This document shows, piece after piece, positions 25,963 through 34,096 of a DNA stretch of 64,000 bases. The translations under genes were made by a program, and so were the position numbers. Numbering within the stretch: the stretch's first letter is position 1; every line of letters starts with the position of its first letter. A model generated the notes under the pieces. The model was not told where the DNA came from, searched no databases, and saw only the letters and a program-made list of their open reading frames with translations. Origin of the DNA: Mesorhizobium sp. B1-1-8 (lineage in GTDB: Bacteria; Pseudomonadota; Alphaproteobacteria; Rhizobiales; Rhizobiaceae); the NCBI RefSeq assembly GCF_006442795.2, contig NZ_CP083956.1, positions 4,689,501 through 4,753,500 of the forward strand, in the 5' to 3' direction.

Positions 25963-26215
25963 TCTGTTCCAGTTCCCGGTCTACCCAACACCCGCCGCCC
26001 TGCCATCCCGGGCCGGGTGGCGGCGACATATCTTGCGCTTCGAGGGCGCAGAAAGGCAACAACGACTTTGATATAGCGACGGTTCGGCCAAGCGACAACG
26101 AAATGCTGCCGCGATGGTCTGCCGCAGGCGTCAACAAAACCGATATTGGGGCGAAACTGAGGAGAACAGCAGCATGTAAGCCTCACGGCTCGACCCCAGG
26201 CAGACATGGAGGCGG

Positions 26216-26617
26216 CTAATCCAGATATTCGCTAACCTCGACCAGATTGTCGTCGGGATCGCGGAAATAGACCGACATCATCCTGCCCTGCGCGCCGATG
26301 CGCTCGACAGGGCCGACTTCGATGGCAACGCCATTGGCCTCGAGGCTGGCCTGGACTTCGGCCAGAGGCTTTGCGGCGACGAGGCAAAAATCGCCGAAGC
26401 CGGGCGTTGGCGCCTTCGCTTTCGGCTCGAAAGTGCGGCCGACCTCATGCAGGTTGATCTTCTGCGAGCCGAACAAAAGCGCGGTCGGCCGGTTCGGCTC
26501 GTCCAGGCGGCGCAGCCCGAGCACGCGCTGGTAAAATCCGCAGGTCGCCTCGAGCGAGCGGACCGTCAGCACGAAATGGTCGATGCCAGCGATCAAGGCC
26601 GATTTGGTTTCATGCAT
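26216..26617 (-). CDS. VOC-family (glyoxalase-like) protein starting in a repeat element
   Basis: The 133-aa VOC protein reads ALIAGIDHFVLTVRSLEATC, then FYQRVLGLRRL, ALLFGSQKINLHEVGR and MMSVYFRDPDDNLVEVSEYL. The two-module VOC fold with metal-type His and Glu is complete. It begins MHETKSAL; the ATG, the GGGGTGA that acts as ribosome site and the codons for MHETK come from the palindromic element at 26612-26660. A longer start at 26656 would translate the whole element (MSPKSVERFWGDD). Substrate unknown. Confidence 0.85.
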   Translation of the reverse strand: MHETKSALIAGIDHFVLTVRSLEATCGFYQRVLGLRRLDEPNRPTALLFGSQKINLHEVGRTFEPKAKAPTPGFGDFCLVAAKPLAEVQASLEANGVAIEVGPVERIGAQGRMMSVYFRDPDDNLVEVSEYLD

Positions 26618-26660
26618 ATCGTCACCCCAAAACCGCTCCACACTTTTGGGCGACATGCAT
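26612..26660 (-). repeat. ~49-bp palindromic element between pyrE and the VOC gene
   Basis: Read toward the VOC gene it runs ATGCATGTCGCCCAAAA, a short middle, then GGTTTTGGGGTGACGAT and ATGCAT. The arms are reverse complements apart from small differences. It begins 2 nt after the pyrE stop and ends inside the VOC start codons. The right arm supplies a Shine-Dalgarno-like GGGGTGA and the ATG. Confidence 0.88.
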
Positions 26661-26662
26661 CC

Positions 26663-27241
26663 TCAAATGTTGCGGCTGCCGGGCTTAACGGCTGGGATGG
26701 CGGCAAGTTCCGGCGGCAGGCGGTCGGCCGGATAGGCCGGAACCTCATATTCGGCGAGCGCGATCAGCGGCACGCCGACATCGGTCTTGCCGGCCGAGCG
26801 GTCGATGATGCAGGCGGCCGCCACCACGTCGGCGCCAAGCTCGCGCAGGCAGTCGATGGTCTCGCGGATCGACAGGCCGGTGGTGACGATGTCCTCGACG
26901 ATGACGACGCGCGATCCCTCGTCGATCTCAAAGCGGCGGAGCCTGAACTCGCCCCCTTCCCGCTCGACCCAGATCGCCGGGACGCCGAGATGGCGCGAGG
27001 TCTCGTAAGCCGGGATCAGCCCGCCGATGGCCGGCCCGACGACATAGTCGATCCTGCCCGGCACCGCCTTGCGGATCTTGTCGGCCAGCGCCTTGCATAG
27101 GCGCTCGGTCTTGTCGGCATGCATGAAGACGCGCGCCTTCTGCAGGAAGACGGGGCTGCGAAGGCCCGACGTCAGGATGAAGTGACCTTCGAGAACGGCA
27201 CCGGCCTCGCGGAAAATGTCCAGCACTTCATCGACGTTCAT
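26663..27241 (-). CDS. pyrE: Orotate phosphoribosyltransferase
   Basis: The 192-aa enzyme joins orotate to PRPP to make OMP. It has the PRTase signature [20 protein letters not shown] (PRPP loop with acidic pair) and the conserved N-terminal [20 protein letters not shown]. The ATG at 27241 ([14 protein letters not shown]) has GGAG at 7 nt and fits the family start; the ATG at 27253 is less likely. Together with the dihydroorotase at 7692-9023 it covers two steps of pyrimidine synthesis. Confidence 0.94.
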   Translation of the reverse strand: MNVDEVLDIFREAGAVLEGHFILTSGLRSPVFLQKARVFMHADKTERLCKALADKIRKAVPGRIDYVVGPAIGGLIPAYETSRHLGVPAIWVEREGGEFRLRRFEIDEGSRVVIVEDIVTTGLSIRETIDCLRELGADVVAAACIIDRSAGKTDVGVPLIALAEYEVPAYPADRLPPELAAIPAVKPGSRNI

Positions 27242-27262
27242 TGTTCGCTCCATGCCGTTGGC

Positions 27263-27350
27263 GAGTGGTGAATAGTGAATGGTGAATGGTGAATGGTGAA
27301 TAGCGGTGAGAGCACCTTCTATTTCACTAATTCACTGTTCACTATTCACT
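27263..27350. repeat. Heptamer tandem repeat with inverted partner between pyrE and rsh
   Basis: The first half repeats GTGAATG/GTGAATA about five times. The second half repeats the reverse complement (TTCACTA, ATTCACTG, TTCACTATTCACTAA). The two halves can pair into a long imperfect hairpin. It separates pyrE from rsh. No unit resembles a CRISPR repeat. Confidence 0.7.
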
Positions 27351-27352
27351 AA

Positions 27353-29581
27353 TCATCCATTGACGCGCCTTGCGTCGCTGACGCTCGAATTGTCCTTCAG
27401 CTGCGACAGCAACCGGTTGAGGTGCTTCAAGTCCCAGACTTCCAGGTCGATCAGCATCTCGGTGAAATCGGGCGCGGTGCGCACCATCGACAGCGTGTGG
27501 ATGTTGGCGTCGTTGGAGGCCACGACCTGGGCGATATCGGCCAATGAACCCGGCGCGTTGATGGCGGTGACCGAGACCCGCGCCGGAAACCGCTCCTTGG
27601 TGCTTTCGTCGATATCCCAGCGCACGTCGATCCAGCGCTCGGGCTGGTCGTCGAAGGCCTGCAAGGCCGGCGACTGGATCGGGTAGATGGTGATGCCGGT
27701 TCCGGGCTGGACGATGCCGACGATGCGGTCGCCCGGCACCGCCCCTTCCGGCGCGAAGCGGACCGGCAGGTCGCCGCGCACGCCGCGGATCGGCACCGCC
27801 CCGTCGCGCGGCTGGTCCTTGTCCTTCTTCGCGGCGCGGCCCGGTATCTGGAACAGCATGCCGGCGGCATTGCGGATCTTCGACCAGCCCTCCTCGCGCT
27901 GCTTGGGAGCGGCGACGGTGACACGCTCGTCCTTGTAGTCGGGGAAGACCGCCTTCATGACGTCGGTCGAGCCGAGCTCACCGCGGCCGACGGAAGCCAG
28001 CACGTCCTCAATGTCCTTGCGCGCCAGCCGGTGCAGCACCGGCTTCAGGCTTTCCCTGGTGAAGGTTTTGCCGGCGCGTTCGAAGGCGCGTTCGAGGATG
28101 CGGGCGCCGAGACCGGAATATTGCTTGCGGATGGCGTTCTTGGTGGCGCGGCGGATGGCCGAGCGGGCCTTGCCGGTGACGACCACCGATTCCCAGGCCG
28201 CCGGCGGCACCTGCGCCTTGGAGCGGATGATCTCGACCTCGTCGCCGTTCTTCAATTCGGTCATCAGCGGCATGATACGGCCGTTGACCTTGGCGCCGAC
28301 GCAGGTGTCGCCGACATCGGTGTGGACGGCATAGGCGAAGTCGATCGGGGTGGCGCCGCGCGGCAGCGCGATCAGCATGCCCTTGGGCGTGAAGCAGAAG
28401 ACCTGGTCCTGGAACAGCTCCAGCTTGGTGTTTTCGAGGAAATCCTCTGGATTGTCGCCCTCGGCCAGCTGCTCGATGGTGCGCCGCAGCCAGGCATAAG
28501 CGTTGGTCTCCTTGGAGATCGCATGCGTGGCGCCATTCACCTTGCCGCCGGTGTCCTTGTAGATGGAGTGCGCGGCGACGCCGTATTCGGCGATCTTGTT
28601 CATCTCGCGGGTGCGTATCTGCAATTCGACACGCTGGCGCGACGGGCCGACGATGGTGGTGTGGATCGAGCGGTAGTCGTTCTGCTTCGGCGTCGAGATG
28701 TAGTCCTTGAAGCGGCCGGGCACCATCGACCAGGCGGTGTGAATGGCGCCGAGCGCGCGGTAGCAGTCCTCGACCGTGTCGACGACGACGCGGAAGCCGA
28801 AAATATCGGACAGCTGCTCGAAGGACAGCGCCTTGGCCTCCATCTTGCGGAACACCGACCATGGCTTCTTCTGCCGGCTTTTGACGCTGGCCTTGATGGC
28901 ATGCTTTTCAAACAAGCCGGACATCGCCGTCTCGATCTCCTGCAGCACGCCCCTGTTGCGCTCGAAAATCTCGGCAAGCCGTGCGGTAACCGCACGATAG
29001 GCCTCAAGATTGATATAGCGGAAGGCGATCTCCTCCAGCTCCTCGCGCATCCCTTGCATGCCCATGCGGCCGGCGAGCGGCGCATAGATGTCCATCGTCT
29101 CCTCGGCGATGCGCAGGCGCTTGGCCTCCGGCACATGGTCGAGGGTGCGCATGTTGTGCAGGCGGTCGGCGAGCTTGACCAGCAGCACGCGCACATCCTC
29201 GGAAATGGCCAGCAGCAGCTTGCGCAAATTCTCGGCCTGCTCGGCCTTCTTGGAGACGAGGTCGAGTTTCTTCAGCTTGGTCAGGCCCTCGACCAGCTTG
29301 CCCATCTCGGGGCCGAACAATTCGTCGATCTCGGCCCTGGTCGCGGTGGTGTCCTCGATCGTGTCATGCAGCAGGGCGACAGCGATGGTCGCCTCGTCCA
29401 TGTGCATTTCGGTGAGGATGGCGGCGACTTCGAGCGGATGCGAGAAATAGGGATCGCCGGACGCGCGCTTCTGATGGCCATGCTTCTGCATGGCGTAGAC
29501 GTAGGCCTTGTTGAGCAGCGCCTCGTTGACGTCAGGCTTGTAGCGCTGCACGCGCTCGACAAGCTCATACTGACGCATCAT
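27353..29581 (-). CDS. rsh: Bifunctional (p)ppGpp synthetase/hydrolase, RelA/SpoT homologue
   Basis: The 742-aa protein has an HD hydrolase domain (HKRASGDP-type SGDPYFSHPLEVAAIL, then ALLHDTIEDT). The RelA synthetase domain holds KSRQKKPWSVFRKM, FGFRVVVDTVEDCYRALGAI and NDYRSIHTTIVGP. A TGS domain (FCFTPKGMLIALPRGATPID) and a C-terminal ACT domain (VTAINAPGSLADIAQ) follow. Both catalytic domains look intact, as in alphaproteobacterial single Rsh proteins. It controls the stringent response. rpoZ lies upstream on the same strand. Confidence 0.96.
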   Translation of the reverse strand: MMRQYELVERVQRYKPDVNEALLNKAYVYAMQKHGHQKRASGDPYFSHPLEVAAILTEMHMDEATIAVALLHDTIEDTTATRAEIDELFGPEMGKLVEGLTKLKKLDLVSKKAEQAENLRKLLLAISEDVRVLLVKLADRLHNMRTLDHVPEAKRLRIAEETMDIYAPLAGRMGMQGMREELEEIAFRYINLEAYRAVTARLAEIFERNRGVLQEIETAMSGLFEKHAIKASVKSRQKKPWSVFRKMEAKALSFEQLSDIFGFRVVVDTVEDCYRALGAIHTAWSMVPGRFKDYISTPKQNDYRSIHTTIVGPSRQRVELQIRTREMNKIAEYGVAAHSIYKDTGGKVNGATHAISKETNAYAWLRRTIEQLAEGDNPEDFLENTKLELFQDQVFCFTPKGMLIALPRGATPIDFAYAVHTDVGDTCVGAKVNGRIMPLMTELKNGDEVEIIRSKAQVPPAAWESVVVTGKARSAIRRATKNAIRKQYSGLGARILERAFERAGKTFTRESLKPVLHRLARKDIEDVLASVGRGELGSTDVMKAVFPDYKDERVTVAAPKQREEGWSKIRNAAGMLFQIPGRAAKKDKDQPRDGAVPIRGVRGDLPVRFAPEGAVPGDRIVGIVQPGTGITIYPIQSPALQAFDDQPERWIDVRWDIDESTKERFPARVSVTAINAPGSLADIAQVVASNDANIHTLSMVRTAPDFTEMLIDLEVWDLKHLNRLLSQLKDNSSVSDARRVNG

Positions 29582-29707
29582 GGGCGGGATCTCGCGGTGC
29601 TGAAATGATTGATGCGCCGTACCAGGGTACGGCGCATCCCATAGATAGCCACGAAACTGCCGATACGGAAGTGCCGGATGCTTGATCCAGGCAAGTTCCG
29701 GAAGAGC

Positions 29708-30109
29708 TTAGTAGTCGTCGCTCTTTTCCGGGGGTACCAAGCCTTCGATGCCGGCCAGCAGGTCTTCCTCGGTCATGCGGTCGAAGGCGATGTTGTCTTC
29801 GGCATCGTCGGTGTCGGCCGCGGCGGTCGCAGCACTGGTCTGGTCGGCAATCGCCTCGCCATCGGCCTCCGGCTCGTCGACTTCGACATGCTTCTGCAGC
29901 GAGTGGATCAGGTCTTCCTTGAGGTCGTCGGGCGACAGCGTCTCCTCGGCGATCTCGCGCAACGCAATGACCGGATTCTTGTCATTGTCGCGGGGAACGG
30001 TGATCTGCGCGCCCTGGCTGATCTGGCGGGCGCGGTGGCCGGCGAGCAGCACGAGTTCGAAACGGTTATCGACCTTGTCGATGCAATCTTCAACGGTTAC
30101 GCGGGCCAT
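29708..30109 (-). CDS. rpoZ: RNA polymerase omega subunit
   Basis: The 133-aa product begins [20 protein letters not shown], followed by [20 protein letters not shown], the omega core. It has a long acidic tail ([20 protein letters not shown], then [10 protein letters not shown]) as usual in rhizobia. Omega aids assembly of polymerase and is part of the ppGpp site, which fits its position beside rsh. rpoZ and rsh are separated by 126 bp. Confidence 0.95.
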   Translation of the reverse strand: MARVTVEDCIDKVDNRFELVLLAGHRARQISQGAQITVPRDNDKNPVIALREIAEETLSPDDLKEDLIHSLQKHVEVDEPEADGEAIADQTSAATAAADTDDAEDNIAFDRMTEEDLLAGIEGLVPPEKSDDY

Positions 30110-30412
30110 GGACTGCCCCTTTCATGCGATGGATGTGGTGGAAAACAAGCGCGCTCCATAACAAGGACGCCGCCGAAATACAAGCATTATGGCGGCAGCG
30201 GCCGAAGCGTACGCCTCTGCCCGGCTCAATAACCGGACGCTATCCGTCGCTCAGATAGTGCCGATCACAATTGCTTGCAATCGGCGCCGCGCCCTTGGAT
30301 ATCCATAAATCTGGCGTTATCTCGAAAAGAGCGCAAATCGGTCCATTGCCGGGCCGGCTGATAGCACTCACGCATTTAGACGACCGCCATTTTCGAAAAA
30401 GGATATTTTTGC
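30110..30412. other. Intergenic region between divergent rpoZ and NYN genes
   Basis: No gene is seen. It should hold promoters for rpoZ and for the NYN gene. No palindrome, terminator or structured RNA was noticed. The NYN gene has a ribosome site AAAAAGGA just before its ATG. Confidence 0.4.
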
Positions 30413-30994
30413 ATGTTCGATCCCCGTGAAAAGATCGCCCTTTTCATCGACGGTGCCAATCTCTATGCCACCTCGCGGGCGCTGGGCTTCGATATCGACT
30501 ACCGCAAGCTTCTGTCGAGCTTCCAGAAGCGCGGCTATCTGCTCAGGGCCTATTATTACACCGCGCTGGTCGAAGACCAGGAATATTCCTCGATCCGGCC
30601 CTTGATCGACTGGCTTGACTACAACGGCTTCAAGGTGGTGACCAAGCCGGCCAAGGAGTTCACCGACTCCACCGGGCGGCGCAAGATCAAGGGCAACATG
30701 GATATCGAACTTACCGTCGATGCGCTGGAGCTTGCCGATGTCGTCGACCATTATGTCATCTTCTCCGGCGACGGCGACTTCCGCACCCTGGTGGAAGCGC
30801 TGCAGCGGCGCGGCCGAAAGGTGTCGATCATCTCGACCATGGCCTCGCAGCCACCGATGATCTCGGACGATCTGCGCCGCCAGGCCGACCATTTCATCGA
30901 CCTGATGACGCTGAAGAACGAAGTCGGCCGCGACCCGTCGGAACGGCCGGTGCGCCGGCCGGAACCGGCTGAAGTCGACGAGGACGAGTATTGA
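30413..30994 (+). CDS. NYN-domain (LabA/DUF88) putative RNase
   Basis: The 193-aa protein has the NYN (PIN-like nuclease) core: KIALFIDGANLYATSRALGF with the first catalytic Asp, then KGNMDIELTVDALELADVVD and YVIFSGDGDFRTLVEALQRR, followed by a Ser/Thr-rich ISTMASQPP. Acidic residues D, D, D at these points match the metal site. LabA-type proteins degrade RNA; the target here is unknown. The tail is acidic and Pro-rich (RRPEPAEVDEDEY). The uracil glycosylase gene begins 12 nt later, so they are likely co-transcribed. Confidence 0.9.
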   Translation: MFDPREKIALFIDGANLYATSRALGFDIDYRKLLSSFQKRGYLLRAYYYTALVEDQEYSSIRPLIDWLDYNGFKVVTKPAKEFTDSTGRRKIKGNMDIELTVDALELADVVDHYVIFSGDGDFRTLVEALQRRGRKVSIISTMASQPPMISDDLRRQADHFIDLMTLKNEVGRDPSERPVRRPEPAEVDEDEY

Positions 30995-31006
30995 GAAGCG
31001 GCGGCC

Positions 31007-31663
31007 TTGATCGCCGCGCCTTCCCCGGAACCTGATCGCGACTGCCCGCTCTGTCCGCGGCTGCATGATTTCATCGCGGCCTGGCGCGAGCGCGAGCCGG
31101 GCTGGTTCAACGCGCCGGTGCCGACCTTCCTGCCGCCCGAGGGTGAAGACTCGGTCCGGCTGCTGATCGTCGGCCTGGCGCCGGGCCTGCGCGGCGCCAA
31201 CCGCACCGGGCGCCCCTTCACCGGCGACTTTGCCGGCGACCTGCTCTACGGCACGCTGATCGCGCACGGTTTGGCGCGCGGCGAATTCAAGGCGAGGCCC
31301 GATGACGGCTTGCAGCTTGTCGGCACGGCGATCACCAATGCGGTGCGCTGCGTGCCGCCGGAGAACAAGCCGGCAGGCGCCGAAATCGCCACCTGCCGGA
31401 CTTTCCTCAAGCCGACCATCGCGCGCTTCCCCAATCTGCGCGCGGTGCTGACGCTGGGCGCGATCGCGCATCAGTCGACGGTGCGGGCGCTGGGCGAGCG
31501 CGTCGCCGGCCATCCGTTCCGCCATGGCGGACGGCAGGAGGCCGGTGGCATTACGCTGTTTTCCAGCTATCACTGCTCGCGCTACAACACCAACACCGGC
31601 GTGCTGACGGAGGCTATGTTCGTCAATGTCTTCAAGGAGATAGCGTCGTTTCTGAAGAGCTAG
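31007..31663 (+). CDS. Type 5 uracil-DNA glycosylase (UdgB-like)
   Basis: The 218-aa protein removes uracil or hypoxanthine from DNA. It has Cys pairs near the N-terminus (DCPLCPRLHDF), the motif GLAPGLRGANRTGRPFTGDF followed by AGDLLYGTL, Fe-S ligands in AVRCVPPEN and CRTFLKP, and motif 2 FSSYHCSRYNTNTGVL. This is the 4Fe-4S class of family 5. The start is a TTG at 31007 with GAGAAGCGG before it; no ATG fits better. The 3' end overlaps the convergent GH25 gene by 32 nt. Confidence 0.88.
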   Translation: MIAAPSPEPDRDCPLCPRLHDFIAAWREREPGWFNAPVPTFLPPEGEDSVRLLIVGLAPGLRGANRTGRPFTGDFAGDLLYGTLIAHGLARGEFKARPDDGLQLVGTAITNAVRCVPPENKPAGAEIATCRTFLKPTIARFPNLRAVLTLGAIAHQSTVRALGERVAGHPFRHGGRQEAGGITLFSSYHCSRYNTNTGVLTEAMFVNVFKEIASFLKS

Positions 31664-32375
31664 GTTCAGGAGCCGAGGCAAACAGCTCCGAGAGTCTCGC
31701 CGGCCCGCCCTTCAGCACATTCAAGTCGACGTCGCCGTCGATGCCGTCGACCCGGCCGGTGTCGAGATATTGCCAATAAATCCAATCCTGCTCTTTCGGC
31801 ACCATCGCAATCGAGCGCAGCCAGTGCTGACGAACCGCGATATGAGAGGCATAAATCGGCGCCGCCTCGTCGGTGATGTAGATGATCGCCGGCTTGCCGT
31901 AGGCCGCCTCGACAGGGCCCAGGAATGCAAGCAGTTCCGCGTTGAGTTCGGCGGGCGAAGGTCGATTCGGACAATTGCCGTGGAACTCGATGTCGACCAC
32001 CGGCGGCAAAAGCGGCTCGCCGCGCGGCACAGCCGAAAGGAAGTTCTTCGCCTGGTCGGCGCCCGAACGGCAGAAGGTGAAGAAATGATACGCGCCAACC
32101 GCGAGGCCTGCCGCGCGGGCTTGGTGCAAATTCTCGGCAAAGGCATTGTCGACATGATCGCCGCCCTCGGTCGCCTTGATGATGGCGAAGGCAACATCGT
32201 TAGCCGCAACGCGATGCCAATCGATATTGCCCTGGTGGTGCGAAACGTCGATGCCTCTGATGGGGAATTCGGCGCGATCCGGTGGAAAAGCGCGGGACCG
32301 GAAAAAGCCCTCTGCCCATACGGCAAGCCCCAGAAAGACGAAAGCCAGGGCCAGGACAATCAAGCGGTTCCTCAA
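31632..32375 (-). CDS. GH25 (lysozyme-like) glycoside hydrolase
   Basis: The 247-aa protein has an N-terminal membrane anchor or signal (RLIVLALAFVFLGLAVWAEG). The GH25 barrel follows: FPIRGIDVSHHQGNIDWHRV, AIIKATEGGDHVDN, GAYHFFTFC, LPPVVDIEFHG (catalytic Asp and Glu) and DWIYWQYLDTGRVDGIDGDV. It would cut peptidoglycan. The start is TTG, the only reasonable initiation codon ahead of the signal. Its 3' end runs 32 nt into the uracil glycosylase gene on the other strand. Confidence 0.88.
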   Translation of the reverse strand: MRNRLIVLALAFVFLGLAVWAEGFFRSRAFPPDRAEFPIRGIDVSHHQGNIDWHRVAANDVAFAIIKATEGGDHVDNAFAENLHQARAAGLAVGAYHFFTFCRSGADQAKNFLSAVPRGEPLLPPVVDIEFHGNCPNRPSPAELNAELLAFLGPVEAAYGKPAIIYITDEAAPIYASHIAVRQHWLRSIAMVPKEQDWIYWQYLDTGRVDGIDGDVDLNVLKGGPARLSELFASAPEPSSSETTLSP

Positions 32376-32419
32376 GCCTCGGTTCCCCTGCCCGCCTCGC
32401 CCGGATACAGCCGGCGCTT

Positions 32420-32899
32420 TTACCCGCGCTCCTTGAGCAACCGCCCCTTTTCGCGCGACCAGTCGCGCTGCTTTTCGGTCTCGCGCTTGTCGTGCAATTT
32501 CTTGCCGCGAGCCACCGCGAGCAACAGCTTGGCGCGGCCGCGATCGTTGAAATAGATCTTCAGCGGCACCAGCGTCATGCCCTCGCGCTCGACGCTTTGC
32601 GACAGCCTGGCCATCTCGCGTTTCGACACCAGGAGTTTCCGGCGCCGGCGCGGCTCGTGGTTGAAACGGTTGGCCTGCAGATATTCCGGCAGATAGGAAT
32701 TGATCAGCCAGATCTCGCCGCCTTCGGCCGAGGCGTAGCTTTCCTGGATATTGGCCTGGCCCTGGCGCAAGGATTTCACCTCGGTGCCGGTCAGCACCAG
32801 GCCGGTCTCGATCGTGTCGAGCACCTCGTAGGAAAAGCGCGCCTTGCGGTTTTCGGCGACCGTCCTGTTGTTGGGATCGGCTTTCTTAACTTGATTCAT
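32420..32899 (-). CDS. smpB: SsrA-binding protein SmpB
   Basis: The 159-aa protein binds tmRNA and rescues stalled ribosomes. It shows [40 protein letters not shown] and the lysine-rich tail [20 protein letters not shown]. dapA ends 26 nt upstream on the same strand, which is the usual rhizobial order. No tmRNA gene was found in this window. Confidence 0.95.
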   Translation of the reverse strand: MNQVKKADPNNRTVAENRKARFSYEVLDTIETGLVLTGTEVKSLRQGQANIQESYASAEGGEIWLINSYLPEYLQANRFNHEPRRRRKLLVSKREMARLSQSVEREGMTLVPLKIYFNDRGRAKLLLAVARGKKLHDKRETEKQRDWSREKGRLLKERG

Positions 32900-32924
32900 A
32901 ATGCGGAGAGGTGGCGCCTCGTCC

Positions 32925-33806
32925 CTAATTAATCAAGCCGGCGAATTTCATCGCCTGATCGATCTTGTCGGCCGTCGACTGTTCGACGGTGACCAGCGGC
33001 GAACGGACCACGTTCTCGACCTTGCCCAACTTCGACAGCGCATATTTGGCGCCGGAGACGCCGGGCTCCATGAAGATCGCCTTGTGCAGGGGCAAAAGGC
33101 GATCCTGCAAATCGAGCGCCCTGGCGCTGTCGCCGGACAGCGTGGCTTCCTGGAATTCGGCGCACAGGCGCGGCGCGACATTCGACGTCACCGAGATGCA
33201 GCCGACGCCGCCATGCGCGTTGAAGCCGAGAGCCGAGGCGTCCTCGCCGGAAAGCTGGATAAAATCCTTGCCGCAGGTGGCGCGCTGTTCCGAAACGCGC
33301 TCGACCTTGCCGGTCGCATCCTTGACGCCGACGATATTCTTGAAGTCGTGAGCAAGCCTGCCCATCGTCTCCGGCATCATATCGATGACCGAACGCGGCG
33401 GGATGTTGTAGATGATGATCGGCAGCTTGGTCGCCCTGGCGACGGCGGCGAAATGCTCATAAAGGCCGCGCTGCGTCGGCTTATTGTAATAGGGCGTGAC
33501 GACCAGGGCGGCGTCGGCGCCGGCCTTTTCGGCATATTGCACCAGGCCGACCGCTTCCTCGGTGTTGTTGGAGCCGGCGCCGGCGACCACGGGGGCACGG
33601 CCCTTGGACACCTCGATGCAGACCTTGACGACATGGCGGTGCTCGTCATGCGACAGCGTCGGCGACTCGCCGGTGGTGCCGACCGGAACGAGGCCTTTGG
33701 TGCCCTCGGCGAGCTGCCATTCGATAAACAGGCGAAAGGCTTTCTCGTCGAAACGCCCGCTCTTTTCGAACGGTGTGACGAGCGCGGTCAGCGAGCCTCT
33801 CAGCAT
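32925..33806 (-). CDS. dapA: 4-hydroxy-tetrahydrodipicolinate synthase
   Basis: The 293-aa TIM-barrel aldolase catalyses condensation of pyruvate and aspartate semialdehyde in lysine and diaminopimelate synthesis. It shows [33 protein letters not shown], the Tyr in IIYNIPPRS and the Schiff-base Lys in [10 protein letters not shown]. The ATG at 33806 is 18 nt below a palindromic element copy. The lytic transglycosylase gene is divergent. Confidence 0.95.
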   Translation of the reverse strand: MLRGSLTALVTPFEKSGRFDEKAFRLFIEWQLAEGTKGLVPVGTTGESPTLSHDEHRHVVKVCIEVSKGRAPVVAGAGSNNTEEAVGLVQYAEKAGADAALVVTPYYNKPTQRGLYEHFAAVARATKLPIIIYNIPPRSVIDMMPETMGRLAHDFKNIVGVKDATGKVERVSEQRATCGKDFIQLSGEDASALGFNAHGGVGCISVTSNVAPRLCAEFQEATLSGDSARALDLQDRLLPLHKAIFMEPGVSGAKYALSKLGKVENVVRSPLVTVEQSTADKIDQAMKFAGLIN

Positions 33807-33826
33807 GTCGGGACTTTCCTGGGTTC

Positions 33827-33876
33827 ATGCGTGTCGTCGCCCCAAAACCGGTACCCACTTTTGGGGCGACATGCAT
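33827..33876 (-). repeat. ~50-bp palindromic element upstream of dapA
   Basis: Read toward dapA it runs ATGCATGTCGCCCCAAAA, a short middle, GGTTTTGGGGCGACGAC and ACGCATGAA. It carries the same arms as the copies at 22396-22501 and 26612-26660. Its terminal ATG opens a frame different from that of dapA, so here it is upstream sequence and not a start codon. It lies about 18-20 nt before the dapA ATG. Confidence 0.85.
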
Positions 33877-34096
33877 TGGTGTTTTGTCGTTTCGGTTATC
33901 TGCGCGCCTTCTAACCGAAAGCGAAGCGGCGCACCATAGTCTCGACATGGTTGCACGGCAAGCATCGCCTTGATGCCAGCAAGCGCAATTGGAACGGCCT
34001 CGGTAATCTTTTGTTCACAGGCCCTTCACGACCTGAGTTTAAGCTCCGTCGGGCTTTGAGAGCTCGCACCTGCTGGCGGTGAGCTGGGACAGAAGA

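Noticed and set aside
26618..26656. Longer start of the VOC gene (MSPKSVERFWGDD)
   Set aside because: This would translate the whole palindromic element. The ATG at 26617 has a ribosome site in the arm and gives MHETK as in the APH gene, so it is favoured, though the longer form cannot be excluded.
27263..27350. Repeat array considered as CRISPR
   Set aside because: Units are 7 nt with no unique spacers, and no cas gene is in the window.
28031..29608. 525-codon frame antisense to rsh
   Set aside because: rsh has four complete domains on the other strand. The antisense product is low-complexity and without a domain.
33646..33948. 100-codon frame starting in the element upstream of dapA
   Set aside because: It runs into dapA in a different frame and has a shadow-type sequence. 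Only the dapA frame shows conserved motifs.
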